This document shows positions 38,101-46,651 of a stretch of DNA of 64,000 nt, one piece after another. The notes under the pieces are model-generated. The model did not search any database, was not told where the DNA came from, and saw nothing but the letters and a program-made list of their open reading frames with translations. Location of the stretch: positions 1,364,001 to 1,428,000 of the forward strand of contig OY776216.1 in NCBI GenBank assembly GCA_963675435.1. The letters are read 5' to 3'. Source of the DNA: Saccharicrinis sp963675435 (GTDB lineage: Bacteria; Bacteroidota; Bacteroidia; Bacteroidales; Marinilabiliaceae). Positions within the stretch are counted from its first letter, which is position 1; every line of letters begins with the position of its first letter. The position numbers were made by a program, and so were the translations under genes.

Positions 38101-38566
38101 TACAAAAGGAGAAGATGAAAGAAATGTAGTTTCACATAAAACAATAACCATATCAAACCCTGTTTTACCCAAAAATTATTACTGGCCAAATAAATTAATA
38201 TTGCTGGTTGATGAAAATAGTAGTTCTCATCTACAAATGAGAAAATTCATCGAGAAAACAGGTTTAACTTTAGTTTCTGCCCGTACTGCTGCAGGAGCAA
38301 GTAAATTACTAATGAATAGAAAAGATATTCATTTGGTGTTGATGGATTTAAAATTTCCGGACTCAACAGGTCAGGAATTAGTTCAGATAATAAAAAGAAT
38401 GAATAAATCAATTTCTGTTATTGCGCATTCGGAAAAGGCAATTAATGGTAAGTGTAGTGAGATTTTAAACCAAGGATTTGATGCTTGCATTTCAAAACCT
38501 ACTCAAAAGGAAGAATTATTAATGGTTATGGATAAGTTTTTGGTAGAAGCAAATAATACTAAATAA
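35126..38566 (+). CDS. Large hybrid sensor histidine kinase with PAS domains
   Basis: A soluble 1146-residue kinase. A GAF-like region occupies roughly residues 60-370. Three PAS domains follow at about 390-500, 510-620 and 635-755. The H-box is at H775 (SHELRTPLNA), then an ATPase domain (N-box LIGNAIKF, G1 DTGIGI, G2 GGTGVGLS) and a C-terminal receiver with phosphoacceptor D1074 (VLMDLKFP). No membrane segment is seen, so it should sense a cytoplasmic signal such as redox, light or a small ligand. No response regulator is encoded beside it. Confidence 0.92.
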   Translation: MNRESLGNSSRLHALEAEVKHLKGLLKKVSAPHRDSKGSIDNWLEFKLKGLIQKKLSYEELVITILKEIGQSVDIDRVSIYNHDDTVNGYLAKYQWCNDRYQEYYPSDLIIQDNENPLINPTHENAFTTCSLNQDIEKSLALKFEIFQVQSLLILSYSSAEIENGFVVFETCAFNREWYDFEIHEQIANLKVVLSYLNTYWHKKNEEKDLLYRDLLNKATHVIGNDKQTKKAIFKTFDLIGKGLHLNKVYFVPKTSFSNHHEFYWSNDPDEDENGLIGLDIERLIGNSSIESGFIFNAQDLSKENIEGISNCSVSVNTIVCNNDHQGWLVTEFKQNKLIDIFRYKPFIDSIAQIASSLFCDLYLESELNTRCLYLLEANRGLAIKESFLEGVLKNAPVGILKLIDGTVKLINDKVCEIFELGSEEIVNKTLQELLNNSGSQHLLEQIKKENTVINKVFEIKVGLYTKVLSVVGAIDLSNKDSGHILFVSDVSSQFNIDQKYSELKDRYEKILETSIDGVIITDVNANVKFINKSARELLKYDLVEANHLNLESLLSQEFTVFFNEMHAVLNSGNLYRVCTCLKNKDGKNLNVDLCVNKIQIDHKEHYYFTVHEISYAQSQYPSLVASEEEFKRLAQNSPDIILRLNRERKILFYNEALINHFSFLKDKDVIGKSLTELNVYNELVGATWQTKVDDAINFNEKISMELGFSDESLDLYFDWIITPELNDAGEVDCLLAIGRSLTERKKFEKQLMEAKVKAEESDKLKSSFLANMSHELRTPLNAIVGFSALLRGSEISEEEKEDYVDVIHKNSDSLMSLINNIIDVAKIESGKISVEKEEIDIHEILQSLYSDFTTKVEIEHKGRVKLYLSIPKNEKCILNSDPIRLRQMLVNLIGNAIKFTIKGFIEFGYVRAGDFVRFFVKDTGIGISESKQRVIFQPFRKEVESNNQIYGGTGVGLSICEKIIKALGGEIGLSSEKGEGSEFFFTHPIVNTKGEDERNVVSHKTITISNPVLPKNYYWPNKLILLVDENSSSHLQMRKFIEKTGLTLVSARTAAGASKLLMNRKDIHLVLMDLKFPDSTGQELVQIIKRMNKSISVIAHSEKAINGKCSEILNQGFDACISKPTQKEELLMVMDKFLVEANNTK

Positions 38567-38570
38567 AAAA

Positions 38571-38600
38571 TGTGCATCTCTAATTTAATTGAGATACACA
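38571..38600 (-). terminator. Terminator after exported gene copy A and the kinase
   Basis: The stem TGTGCATCTC (38571-38580) pairs with GAGATACACA (38591-38600), with one mismatch, with an A-run on its left that serves minus-strand transcription. The same hairpin follows copy B. Confidence 0.75.
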
Positions 38601-38655
38601 TCTATAAAATCTAGGAATAGGATTGATTACCTGTTCACCATTGTCATCATTCTCG

Positions 38656-39285
38656 TTATTTACTGAAAGCATAACTGTAATTTTTGTCTTCTGAATTAAT
38701 AGATACTTGATATTTACCTCTTGGTAATGCTGAGATATCAAACTTCTTTGAGAATGTTTTGTCAGCAGTAAAAGTTTTACTAAATATTTCTTCAGTGTTA
38801 GAGCTAATTGTTACATCAACAGATTTTACTTCAAAAGGAATGTAGCTAACAATTAATGTGTTTTTAACAACACGAGCAAAAGATGTGTTTGCGTTTGAGG
38901 CAGAAGCAGCTTGATCGGAATCAGAAACAACTTTGTGGTTTTTTACGATAAATGGTTTTGAGAAATACTCAGTTCCTTTAGCTTTAAGGTTTACAGAATA
39001 ACTACCATCAGCTAAGTATGAAAAATCTAATACTTTTTGAGTAAATCCAGCTTTGCTAATTACTTCTCTGTGGAAAACTTCTCCATCGGTACCTTCAATA
39101 GTTAAAACTGCACTTTTTTCGCTAGAGTTGTTTAATGATAAAACAGAATAGTTAGTATCTAAATAAGGAAAAATTGATACGGCTGGACTTGCAGTTTTTC
39201 CTTCACCTTCTCCTGCAAAAGCCGATACCCCTACAGTAAACATTACTCCTAATGCGATGCCTTTAAAAAATTTACTTGTTTTCAT
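38656..39285 (-). CDS. Exported two-domain beta-sandwich protein, copy A
   Basis: From ATG 39285 (MKTSKFFKGIALGVMFTVGV) this is a 209-residue protein with a signal peptide ending SAFAG. Two similar beta-sandwich halves follow: residues about 50-115 (...VFHREVISKAGFTQKVLDFSYLADGSYSV...) and 155-209 (...KTFTADKTFSKKFDISALPRGKYQV...). They share a K-x-F-D/S-x-L-x-x-G-x-Y pattern, like DUF3244 or Por-type sorting folds; this match is inference. A paralogue with about 23 substitutions and no gaps lies at 41249-41878. The longer frame to 39495 lacks a plausible start. Confidence 0.8.
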   Translation of the reverse strand: MKTSKFFKGIALGVMFTVGVSAFAGEGEGKTASPAVSIFPYLDTNYSVLSLNNSSEKSAVLTIEGTDGEVFHREVISKAGFTQKVLDFSYLADGSYSVNLKAKGTEYFSKPFIVKNHKVVSDSDQAASASNANTSFARVVKNTLIVSYIPFEVKSVDVTISSNTEEIFSKTFTADKTFSKKFDISALPRGKYQVSINSEDKNYSYAFSK

Positions 39286-39338
39286 AATAAAAAATGTTTT
39301 TGTTGATTGTGTAGTCAACTTTTGATAGGTTGACAATG

Positions 39339-39346
39339 CAAACATA
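39339..39346 (-). promoter_or_regulatory. Candidate -7 box, exported gene copy A
   Basis: On the minus strand TATGTTTG fits TAnnTTTG, about 55 bp before the start codon. The same box precedes copy B at 41931-41938. Confidence 0.5.
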
Positions 39347-39445
39347 TGGATAAATGAAGAAATAGTGGTTAAAATATGGGGGTATAAGGGTGTTGTTTTA
39401 AATTTTATTAAGTATTTTTCAAAATGAAGCCAAAAACTAACACAC

Positions 39446-39554
39446 AAGAAATATAAAGTTAACAATAACTTAACATTAGAAGGAGGTGTTAACAAACGGT
39501 TCTGTTTTTAACAAATTTGTGTATAAAGCGCGTGTGTTTGTTAAAAATGTAATT
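39446..39554 (-). other. 109-bp block identical to the region upstream of copy B
   Basis: This non-coding stretch upstream of copy A is identical, base for base, to 42037-42145 upstream of copy B. It contains two GTTAAC sites and AACAAAC/GTTTGTT inverted half-sites. Nearby coding copies differ at about 11% of residues. It may be a control region under constraint, or a conversion tract. Confidence 0.7.
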
Positions 39555-39583
39555 AAAAATAAGACGTGTGTTAATATGTGTTT

Positions 39584-39680
39584 TTAGAATTTTGTGCAGA
39601 TTGTAAAGATGAAATCCCTACCAGAAATTGTGATTCTAAGTGTTATTGTTTTGTAATGTGGTTTGTTTATTCTTTAGAGA
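39584..39680 (-). pseudogene. Decayed 3' end of a TonB-dependent receptor gene
   Basis: Translated on the minus strand the fragment ends HYK...ISGRDFIFTICTKF, aligned with the receptor's own end HYKNFASGISAPGRNFIFSIVGKF. Stop codons occupy matching positions (39584-39586 and 42175-42177). It is a leftover from the tandem duplication that made the twin exported genes. The match fades beyond about 39680. Confidence 0.8.
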
Positions 39681-39746
39681 AATGGTGTAGAAATCTGGTC
39701 TTAAAAAAAATAAGACTTTGAAGTTTAATTTTATTCTCTACTTAAG

Positions 39747-41099
39747 ACAATACTTCGTTAACGTTTAAGCGGCAATAGTGCCGTAATATAATAGCTCCCT
39801 AGCTTTCTTTTGATTTTTAGGCAAGTGTGGGTTAATACCGAACTTGTCAAAAAATAAATTCAATTGTAAAGCATTATGGTTTAGTGTTTTTATGTCTGTC
39901 ATTGAAAATGATTTTCTGTTTTCTTTGGGTATACTCAACCAATGAACAATCTTAGCAAGATTAATAGCTGTTAGTGATGCATTAAAATGAAAATCTAATT
40001 TGTTCTCACTTCTGGCTTGGCAATCATTTAAACCAGTATGTTGCTTTCCATCACGGTAAAGAAATTCGATCTGGAAACGACTTTGGTAAAATTCTAAGAT
40101 ATCAGAGGCATTCATATTAATATCAGTTGAAAAATACAGTTTATGTTTCGGTTTCCCTTTCTTATTGCAATAAAGAACATGCACAACCTTTATATCTCGT
40201 TTTAAAGATATAGAATACACAATAGCACTATGGATTACAGTTTGCTCACCCTTTGACACAAGCTTGAAATAGCTCATGTCAATATTTGTGTTATCAACTT
40301 TTCCATCATACTTTTTTGGTCTCCCACGTTTACCCGTGCGTTCACCTTGATGTAGGTATCGTAAATTTGCATCATCACTTAGTCTACTTATTAAATGCAT
40401 GTCGTTCTGTATTACTTGGTCAACAAATGAATGCTTGGCAAACCATGCGTCTGCCACTAAATAGGTTGATATTTCAAGTAATTCAGTTTTTCGGTCTGAA
40501 ATTATATTTGCATACCAGTCTGAAAGAGATTGTTCTTTATCAACCATGGTTTGGACAGCTTCTAAATGAAATGCTGTATGGTTGTCAATATCTATTGCAG
40601 CCAAACCTCCAATTTCGAGTCCCCATTTGGCACGATTTGCACATCCAGACCAAAAATAACCGGCGCCAGGTGTATGCTTTCCGGATTTACTAATATATGA
40701 AGGGTCAAAAGCAATAGCATATCGGCCGCTTCCCTGAGAAAGTGTTAATTCTTTGTTGAAAGTTAGAAAGTCGAATGGTTTTTCAAATTGTTGTCGGTAT
40801 CTTTGTTCCTGACGATTACCAAAGCGACCTAACTGTAAAAAGTTAATGCGCCCTTTTATGCATAAAAATAGGATAAGAGTCTCTGTTACAAACTCTTTCC
40901 TCCAACTATTGATATTTGACATTTTTGATAACACGCTCTCTATGTGTGTTTTATAAATATTATTTCCCCTGATAGTCACCTTAATAAAGTTGTCAGAATT
41001 CTTTATTAAGATACTGATTATCAGGGATTTAAACGACTTTTAAAACTACTTATTTAACTGATAATCAATATATTATATCATACCTTAACGAACTATTGT
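39747..41099 (-). mobile_element. IS4-type insertion sequence between the twin genes
   Basis: Imperfect terminal inverted repeats, ACAATACTTCGTTAACGT at 39747-39764 and on the other strand ACAATAGTTCGTTAAGGT (41082-41099), bound one transposase. They match at 16 of 18 positions. Only AAG is shared directly outside, so the target duplication and exact ends are uncertain. Confidence 0.65.
39765..40979 (-). CDS. IS4-family transposase (DDE)
   Basis: A 404-residue intact transposase carries the acidic triad in IAFDPSYI, LVADAWFAK and the Y-x2-R-x3-E-x6-K form YQSRFQIEFLYRDGKQ, the IS4-family signature. The middle contains RTGKRGRPKKYDG, a basic insertion. It is complete and could be functional. 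Confidence 0.9.
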   Translation of the reverse strand: MTIRGNNIYKTHIESVLSKMSNINSWRKEFVTETLILFLCIKGRINFLQLGRFGNRQEQRYRQQFEKPFDFLTFNKELTLSQGSGRYAIAFDPSYISKSGKHTPGAGYFWSGCANRAKWGLEIGGLAAIDIDNHTAFHLEAVQTMVDKEQSLSDWYANIISDRKTELLEISTYLVADAWFAKHSFVDQVIQNDMHLISRLSDDANLRYLHQGERTGKRGRPKKYDGKVDNTNIDMSYFKLVSKGEQTVIHSAIVYSISLKRDIKVVHVLYCNKKGKPKHKLYFSTDINMNASDILEFYQSRFQIEFLYRDGKQHTGLNDCQARSENKLDFHFNASLTAINLAKIVHWLSIPKENRKSFSMTDIKTLNHNALQLNLFFDKFGINPHLPKNQKKARELLYYGTIAA

Positions 41100-41163
41100 A
41101 AGAGAAAGGATTATTATTTATATAGAATAAGATTTAGGTTGGAGAAAAATGATGCAAAAAAAA

Positions 41164-41193
41164 TGTGCATCTCTAATTTAATTGAGATACACA
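41164..41193 (-). terminator. Terminator after exported gene copy B
   Basis: TGTGCATCTC at 41164-41173 pairs with GAGATACACA at 41184-41193, as after copy A, with an A-run on the plus strand for minus-strand termination. Confidence 0.72.
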
Positions 41194-41248
41194 TCTATAA
41201 AATCTAAGAATAGGATTATTTACCTGTTCTCCATTGTTTTCATTCTCA

Positions 41249-41878
41249 TTATTTACTGAATGCATAACTGTAGTTTTTGTCTTCTGAATTAATAGATACT
41301 TGATATTCTCCTCTTGGCAATGCTGAAATATCAAATTTCTTTGAGAAAGTTTTGTCAGCAGTAAAGGTTTTAGTAAATATATCATCAGTACTAGAGCTAA
41401 TTGTTACATCAACAGATTTTACTCCAAAAGGAATGTAGCTTACAATTAATGTATTTTCAACAACGCTTGCAAAAGAAGTGTTTGAGTTTGAAGCAACAGA
41501 AGCTTGATCTGAATCAGAAACAACTTTGTGGTTTTTTATCATAAATGGTTTTGAGAAATACTCTGTTCCTTTTGCTTTAAGGTTTACAGAATAACTTCCG
41601 TCAGCTAAATAAGAAAAATCTAATACTTTTTGAGTAAATCCAACTTTATTAATTACTTCTCTGTGGAAAACTTCTCCGTCAGTACCTTTAATGATTAAAA
41701 CTGCACTTTTTTCGCTTGAATTGTTTAATGATAAAACTGAATAGTTAGTATCTAAATAAGGAAAAATAGATATAGCTGGACTAGTAGTTTTTCCTTCACC
41801 TTCTCCTGCAAAAGCAGTTACCCCTAAAGCAAACATTACTCCCAATGCGATGCCTTTAAAAAATTTACGTGTTTTCAT
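41249..41878 (-). CDS. Exported two-domain beta-sandwich protein, copy B
   Basis: A 209-residue paralogue of copy A (MKTRKFFKGIALGVMFALGV). It has the same signal peptide and two-domain layout, and differs by about 23 substitutions and no gaps. Many changes are clustered around residues 124-160. It lies 296 bp downstream of the TonB-dependent receptor stop, on the same strand, and appears to have its own promoter. Which copy is ancestral is not certain, but B retains the intact receptor upstream. Confidence 0.82.
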   Translation of the reverse strand: MKTRKFFKGIALGVMFALGVTAFAGEGEGKTTSPAISIFPYLDTNYSVLSLNNSSEKSAVLIIKGTDGEVFHREVINKVGFTQKVLDFSYLADGSYSVNLKAKGTEYFSKPFMIKNHKVVSDSDQASVASNSNTSFASVVENTLIVSYIPFGVKSVDVTISSSTDDIFTKTFTADKTFSKKFDISALPRGEYQVSINSEDKNYSYAFSK

Positions 41879-41930
41879 AATAAAAATGTTTTTGTTATTT
41901 GTGTAGTCAACTTTTGATAGGTTGACAATG

Positions 41931-41938
41931 CAAACATA
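41931..41938 (-). promoter_or_regulatory. Candidate -7 box, exported gene copy B
   Basis: On the minus strand TATGTTTG fits the TAnnTTTG consensus, in the same position as in copy A. Confidence 0.5.
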
Positions 41939-42174
41939 TGGATAAATGAAGAAAGGAGGGTGAAATATGGGGGTGTGAAGGTGTTGTTTTAAATTTTATT
42001 AAGTGTTTTTCAAAATGAAGTCAAAAACTAACATATAAGAAATATAAAGTTAACAATAACTTAACATTAGAAGGAGGTGTTAACAAACGGTTCTGTTTTT
42101 AACAAATTTGTGTATAAAGCGCGTGTGTTTGTTAAAAATGTAATTTAAAATAAGTAGTGTGTTAATATGTGTTC

Positions 42175-44589
42175 TTAGAATTTTCCTACAATTGAAAAGA
42201 TGAAATTCCTGCCAGGAGCACTAATTCCAGAGGCAAAGTTTTTGTAATGTAGGTCGAATATGTTTTCTACTGAAAATTGAAATTGAATATTTTCGCTGAT
42301 TTTTAATTGGTTCGCCCAATTTATAGTAGTCCATGATGGAAAACCATTTTCTGTTCCTTCATCTTCATTGTCTTCACCATAAGGGGACATATCTTTGAGT
42401 GCCTTTTTGCCCTGGTAATATAAATAGAGTTCTGTTTTGTAGTTTTTTGTGTTGTATGATCCTGATATTTTTCCAAATACAGGTGTTATATGACCTAAAG
42501 GTTCTTTTATTGATGTAACTTCTCCCTTTGTGTAATTAATGGTAGCATAAATTGATGTATTTGTAAATGGTGAAATATTGATTCCTGCTGAAAACCCTTT
42601 AATAGATGCCTTTTGTGCATTAGTATTTGTTACAATAGTATAAATATCACCATCATATAATAGGGTTTCTTGTGAATATGGAGTGTTGTAACTTCTAATA
42701 ATTGCATCTTTCAACCATGTTTTATATAGCGAGATATTTATTAGTCCCAATTCATCGAAAAATGTTTTAGATACGGAAAGTTCAATGTTATAAGCAAATT
42801 CAGGTTTAAGATTTGGATTTGGTAGGCTTATGTCATTATTCTTGGCTCTGATTTTACCATAATCATCAACATTAGGAACTCTATAGCCTGTAGTCAAAAT
42901 GCCATTAATTTTCCATTGTTTTGTAGGTGTTAAAATAAGACCAAAACTTCCGGACGGAGCAGTGTTTTTGTTATCAAGTTGGTTAATTATAGGTTCAAAA
43001 TATTTATCTGCCTCGAATTTTGAATTGTAGTGATAGTGGCCTAATCTTAAACCACCATTTAATTGTAATAAAGAATTAATTCTTGACTGATAGCTCAGAT
43101 AAATGGCATAAGTGTGTACATCCGTACCTCCATTAGGATATCGTGTGGGAGCAGACTCTTTAGTGTTAGATTGTAGATTGTTGTAGTATGCTGTTGAGTT
43201 AACATAGTTGTATAGATATTCTAAGCCGTATGTTAATCGATCCTCACTACCAATTTTCTTAGTAAAGTCTATGTTTATACTGAATGCATCAACTTTTTCT
43301 GTCTGATTAAGCTTTTCATTAGAATTAAACTTTCTGCTGTGTCTTGATTCTTCAGTATTTTGATACGCAATTGTTGTATGTATAGAATTATAAAAGTGTG
43401 TTTGTTTATTATAATAACTATTGGCGGCTAAAAATAATCTTTCCTGAGGACCATAATAGTATTCACTGAATTTTAAAATGTCATGTTTGTAGTCGTTAAG
43501 TTGATCGAAGCGACTGATGTCAGAAGAGGTTGAATATTGTCCGTTAACAATGATTTGATGATTGGGATTGAGTTGAAAGCTTAATTTTTGAATAAAATCA
43601 TATTGGTGATACCTTGTAAATAACTGTTTATTGGGATTTTTATTGGGAATCATATAATCAACCCCATTAATTCTTTTACTATAGTGATACATTTTTCCCC
43701 AATTGTAAGGAAAAATATCTTTTCGTCTGTTTTTTCCCATTATTATATTGCCATAATCGCTGTAGGAAAAACTAGAAAATGAAGCAATCTTTTTTCCTCC
43801 AATATTTAAATGTAAATTGGATTTTTGGGTATTGATGGCAGTTTGATTTTGAACAAAAGCTCCGCTGTTGATAAGAGTTTTGTTATTTGTTGAAAATACA
43901 GGATTTTTTGTGATATAGCTAATAACACCACCAAGAGCATCACTCCCATACATCACCGATGAAGGGCCAAAAAGAATTTCAGTGTTGGCTAAAATATTAG
44001 GATCAATAGTAATACTGTTTTGTAAATGTCCACTTCTATAAATGGCATTATTCATTCTAACTCCATCTAAAACAAGAAGTATACGGTTAGCTTCAAAACC
44101 TCTCAAATTGGGACTACCTCCACCTCCCTGGCTTTTTTGAATACTCACATAACCGGTTGATGTTAAAATGTCGGCAGCCGTGTTTGCATTGTTGTACTGT
44201 ATAGTTTTTGGGGCAACGGTTTGTAGAAAGTACGGAATGTTTTTTTTATTTTCTTCAACTCTGTTTGCAGAAACAACAAATTCGTCAAGTGTAAATATTT
44301 TGGGGACTAAATAGAATTGATCTTGGTTTCTGTTTTTAGTTGAAATTAATAATAAATTATATGCCGGGTGTTTTAACCATAGGTTGGTTTCCTTAGGGAA
44401 AATTGATAGATCGGCAATCCCATTATTATTAGTCGATATGGATATTTGTTCCGCTTCATCAAAAATAACTACATTGGAAACCGGTTGTTGTGTTTCTCGA
44501 TCATAAATAGTTATGTTCTGTGATTTTAAGGAAAAAAAAGGAAACAGGTAGAATAATAGAAGTATAAATAAAAAAAAATATTGTTTCAT
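42175..44589 (-). CDS. TonB-dependent outer-membrane receptor
   Basis: An 804-residue receptor has a signal peptide, a carboxypeptidase-regulatory-like domain (residues about 24-100), a plug domain (DILTSTGYVSIQKSQGGGGSPNLRGFEANRILLVLDG and the following SDALGGVI), and a long beta-barrel ending in F. The TonB box was not clearly seen. Plug layout resembles vitamin/heme-type receptors; substrate is unknown. The gene lies 9 bp after dxs and is probably co-transcribed with it. Confidence 0.92.
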   Translation of the reverse strand: MKQYFFLFILLLFYLFPFFSLKSQNITIYDRETQQPVSNVVIFDEAEQISISTNNNGIADLSIFPKETNLWLKHPAYNLLLISTKNRNQDQFYLVPKIFTLDEFVVSANRVEENKKNIPYFLQTVAPKTIQYNNANTAADILTSTGYVSIQKSQGGGGSPNLRGFEANRILLVLDGVRMNNAIYRSGHLQNSITIDPNILANTEILFGPSSVMYGSDALGGVISYITKNPVFSTNNKTLINSGAFVQNQTAINTQKSNLHLNIGGKKIASFSSFSYSDYGNIIMGKNRRKDIFPYNWGKMYHYSKRINGVDYMIPNKNPNKQLFTRYHQYDFIQKLSFQLNPNHQIIVNGQYSTSSDISRFDQLNDYKHDILKFSEYYYGPQERLFLAANSYYNKQTHFYNSIHTTIAYQNTEESRHSRKFNSNEKLNQTEKVDAFSINIDFTKKIGSEDRLTYGLEYLYNYVNSTAYYNNLQSNTKESAPTRYPNGGTDVHTYAIYLSYQSRINSLLQLNGGLRLGHYHYNSKFEADKYFEPIINQLDNKNTAPSGSFGLILTPTKQWKINGILTTGYRVPNVDDYGKIRAKNNDISLPNPNLKPEFAYNIELSVSKTFFDELGLINISLYKTWLKDAIIRSYNTPYSQETLLYDGDIYTIVTNTNAQKASIKGFSAGINISPFTNTSIYATINYTKGEVTSIKEPLGHITPVFGKISGSYNTKNYKTELYLYYQGKKALKDMSPYGEDNEDEGTENGFPSWTTINWANQLKISENIQFQFSVENIFDLHYKNFASGISAPGRNFIFSIVGKF

Positions 44590-44598
44590 TATATGTAT

Positions 44599-46506
44599 TT
44601 ACTCAGACATTAAGCTTTTTGCAGCTTCGTAAATACCTTCTTTATCAAAGCCACATTCATGCTGTAATTCTGTTTGTGTTCCATGATCAATAAATTGATC
44701 AGGAACTCCTAATTTTTTAATGGTAGCATTGTAATTATTTTCTACCATAAACTCAATTACAGCACTCCCAATCCCTCCAATAATTGTTCCATCTTCAATA
44801 GTAATCACTTTTTTATGCTTACTAAAAACCTGATGTAACAAATCTTTATCAAGAGGTTTGCAGAATCGTAAATCGTATAGTGCGGCAGAAATATTCTCAT
44901 GCTTAAGTTTGTGACAAACTTGTAATGCCTTGTTGAAAACAGGACCTAATGTTAAAATGGCAATATCTTCGCCATCTAATAATAACTCTCCTTTTCCTAT
45001 TTCAATCTGCAGCATTGGGTTTTTCCATTCTGTTGTAGTTCCTATTCCTCTTGGATATCTGATTACAAACGGTCCTTGGTTTGGAAGTTGAGCCGTAAAC
45101 ATCAAGTTTCTAAGTTCATGCTCATTTCTAGGACTGGCAATTATTAAGTTAGGAATAAGTCTGAAAAATGCAAGGTCGTAAACTCCATGATGCGTGGCTC
45201 CGTCAGCACCAACAAGACCTCCTCTGTCAAGACAAAACACAACGTTTAATTTTTGAATAGCCACATCGTGTATAACTTGATCATACGCACGTTGCATAAA
45301 TGATGAGTAGATGTTGCAAAAAGGAACAAGACCGGAGATAGCCATTCCCGCAGAAAATGTTACTGCATGTTGTTCTGCTATACCTACATCAAATGCCCTG
45401 TCCGGCATTTTTTCCATCATAATATTTAGAGAACAGCCTGTTGGCATAGCAGGAGTAATACCGACAATCTTATCATTATTTTCCGCAAGTTCAACAATAG
45501 TATTGCCAAAAACTTCCTGATATTTAGGAGGCTTTGGTTTTGAGGTAGGAGCCTCTAATTTTTCGCCGGTAACTTTGTCAAACCTGGTTCCGGTAGCATG
45601 CCAGGCTGTTTGGTTTTCCTCTGCATACTTAAAACCTTTTCCTTTTTTTGTAATGCAGTGTAAAACTTTTGGTCCGGGAATACTTTTTAAATCATTAAGT
45701 ACTTTTATCAGGTGGTTGATGTCGTGTCCATCTACAGGACCAAAATATCTGATGTTTAATCCTTCAAATATATTGGTTTGCTTAGTGAGTAGTGATTTAA
45801 TGCTATTATTTATAGCCGTAATTTTATCTTTTGCGTTAGGACCTGTTATTTTAAGTTTTTCAAGTCCTTTGATAAGTTCGTGCCTTATTTTATTATATGT
45901 ATGCGATGTTGAAATATCCACAAGGTACTCACTTAATCCTCCAACGTTTGGATCGATGGCCATGTTGTTATCATTAAGAATAATGAGCATGTTAGCCTTA
46001 GAGCTGCTAAGATTGTTAAGTCCTTCAAACGCTTGACCGGCAGTCATACTTCCATCTCCAATTATAGCTACGGTCTGCCTGTTAGATTCATTGTTGTGCT
46101 TGGCAGCCATAGCAATTCCTAACGCTGCAGAAATAGAAGTAGAAGAGTGACCAACCCCAAAAGCATCATATTCGCTTTCAAAGATGTTAGGGAAACCGCT
46201 AATTCCTTTGTATTTTCTATTGGTGTGGAAACGATCTTTTCTTCCTGTAAGAATTTTATGTCCGTAGGCTTGATGACCCACATCCCAAATTAATTTGTCG
46301 TATGGGGTATTAAAAACATAATGAAGCGCAACTGTAAGTTCAATAACTCCAAGACTTGCTCCGAAGTGAGCTGGATTACACGAAACAGCATCAATGATAA
46401 AGTCCCTAAGTTCCTGACATAATATAGGTAGGTCTTTTTCGTCAATTTTTTTTAAGTCGTCAGGAGTATTAACCTTTTGAAGAAAGCTGTTCCCTTTGTG
46501 TTCCAT
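44599..46506 (-). CDS. dxs: 1-deoxy-D-xylulose-5-phosphate synthase
   Basis: A 635-residue DXS with the thiamine-diphosphate motif GDGSMTAGQAFEGLNN, the DRGGLVGADGATHHG segment and the transketolase C-terminal domain. It condenses pyruvate and glyceraldehyde 3-phosphate, the first step of the MEP isoprenoid pathway. It is the first gene of the operon with the TonB-dependent receptor. The neighbouring MFS transporter of the fosmidomycin-resistance type (22.7 kb) is not linked to it. Confidence 0.97.
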   Translation of the reverse strand: MEHKGNSFLQKVNTPDDLKKIDEKDLPILCQELRDFIIDAVSCNPAHFGASLGVIELTVALHYVFNTPYDKLIWDVGHQAYGHKILTGRKDRFHTNRKYKGISGFPNIFESEYDAFGVGHSSTSISAALGIAMAAKHNNESNRQTVAIIGDGSMTAGQAFEGLNNLSSSKANMLIILNDNNMAIDPNVGGLSEYLVDISTSHTYNKIRHELIKGLEKLKITGPNAKDKITAINNSIKSLLTKQTNIFEGLNIRYFGPVDGHDINHLIKVLNDLKSIPGPKVLHCITKKGKGFKYAEENQTAWHATGTRFDKVTGEKLEAPTSKPKPPKYQEVFGNTIVELAENNDKIVGITPAMPTGCSLNIMMEKMPDRAFDVGIAEQHAVTFSAGMAISGLVPFCNIYSSFMQRAYDQVIHDVAIQKLNVVFCLDRGGLVGADGATHHGVYDLAFFRLIPNLIIASPRNEHELRNLMFTAQLPNQGPFVIRYPRGIGTTTEWKNPMLQIEIGKGELLLDGEDIAILTLGPVFNKALQVCHKLKHENISAALYDLRFCKPLDKDLLHQVFSKHKKVITIEDGTIIGGIGSAVIEFMVENNYNATIKKLGVPDQFIDHGTQTELQHECGFDKEGIYEAAKSLMSE

Positions 46507-46538
46507 TCTTTTTACCTCGGGTGAAAATTTGTTGGGTG

Positions 46539-46566
46539 CAAATATAATATATTAGCACGAAACAAA
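46539..46566 (-). promoter_or_regulatory. Promoter of dxs (Bacteroidota -33/-7)
   Basis: On the minus strand TTTG (46563-46566) is followed after 16 bp by TATATTTG (46539-46546), matching TAnnTTTG. It is about 33 bp before the start codon. Confidence 0.6.
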
Positions 46567-46651
46567 CCTAATAAGAGTTTTTATAGTTAAAAAATATAAG
46601 CATCTTTGGGCTTATTAAAGTAATCAACACATTTTAATTCAAGTATTAATC

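Noticed and set aside
39286..39495. Longer N-terminus for exported copy A starting at 39495
   Set aside because: The extra residues lie upstream of a normal signal peptide and are not matched in copy B.
40286..40693. 135-codon frame opposite the IS4-type transposase
   Set aside because: It is antisense to the catalytic region of the transposase.
39744..41102. AAG target duplication of the IS4-type element
   Set aside because: Three bases can match by chance and IS4-type elements usually make longer duplications.
45575..46036. 153-codon frame opposite dxs
   Set aside because: It is antisense to an intact enzyme gene and has no family match.
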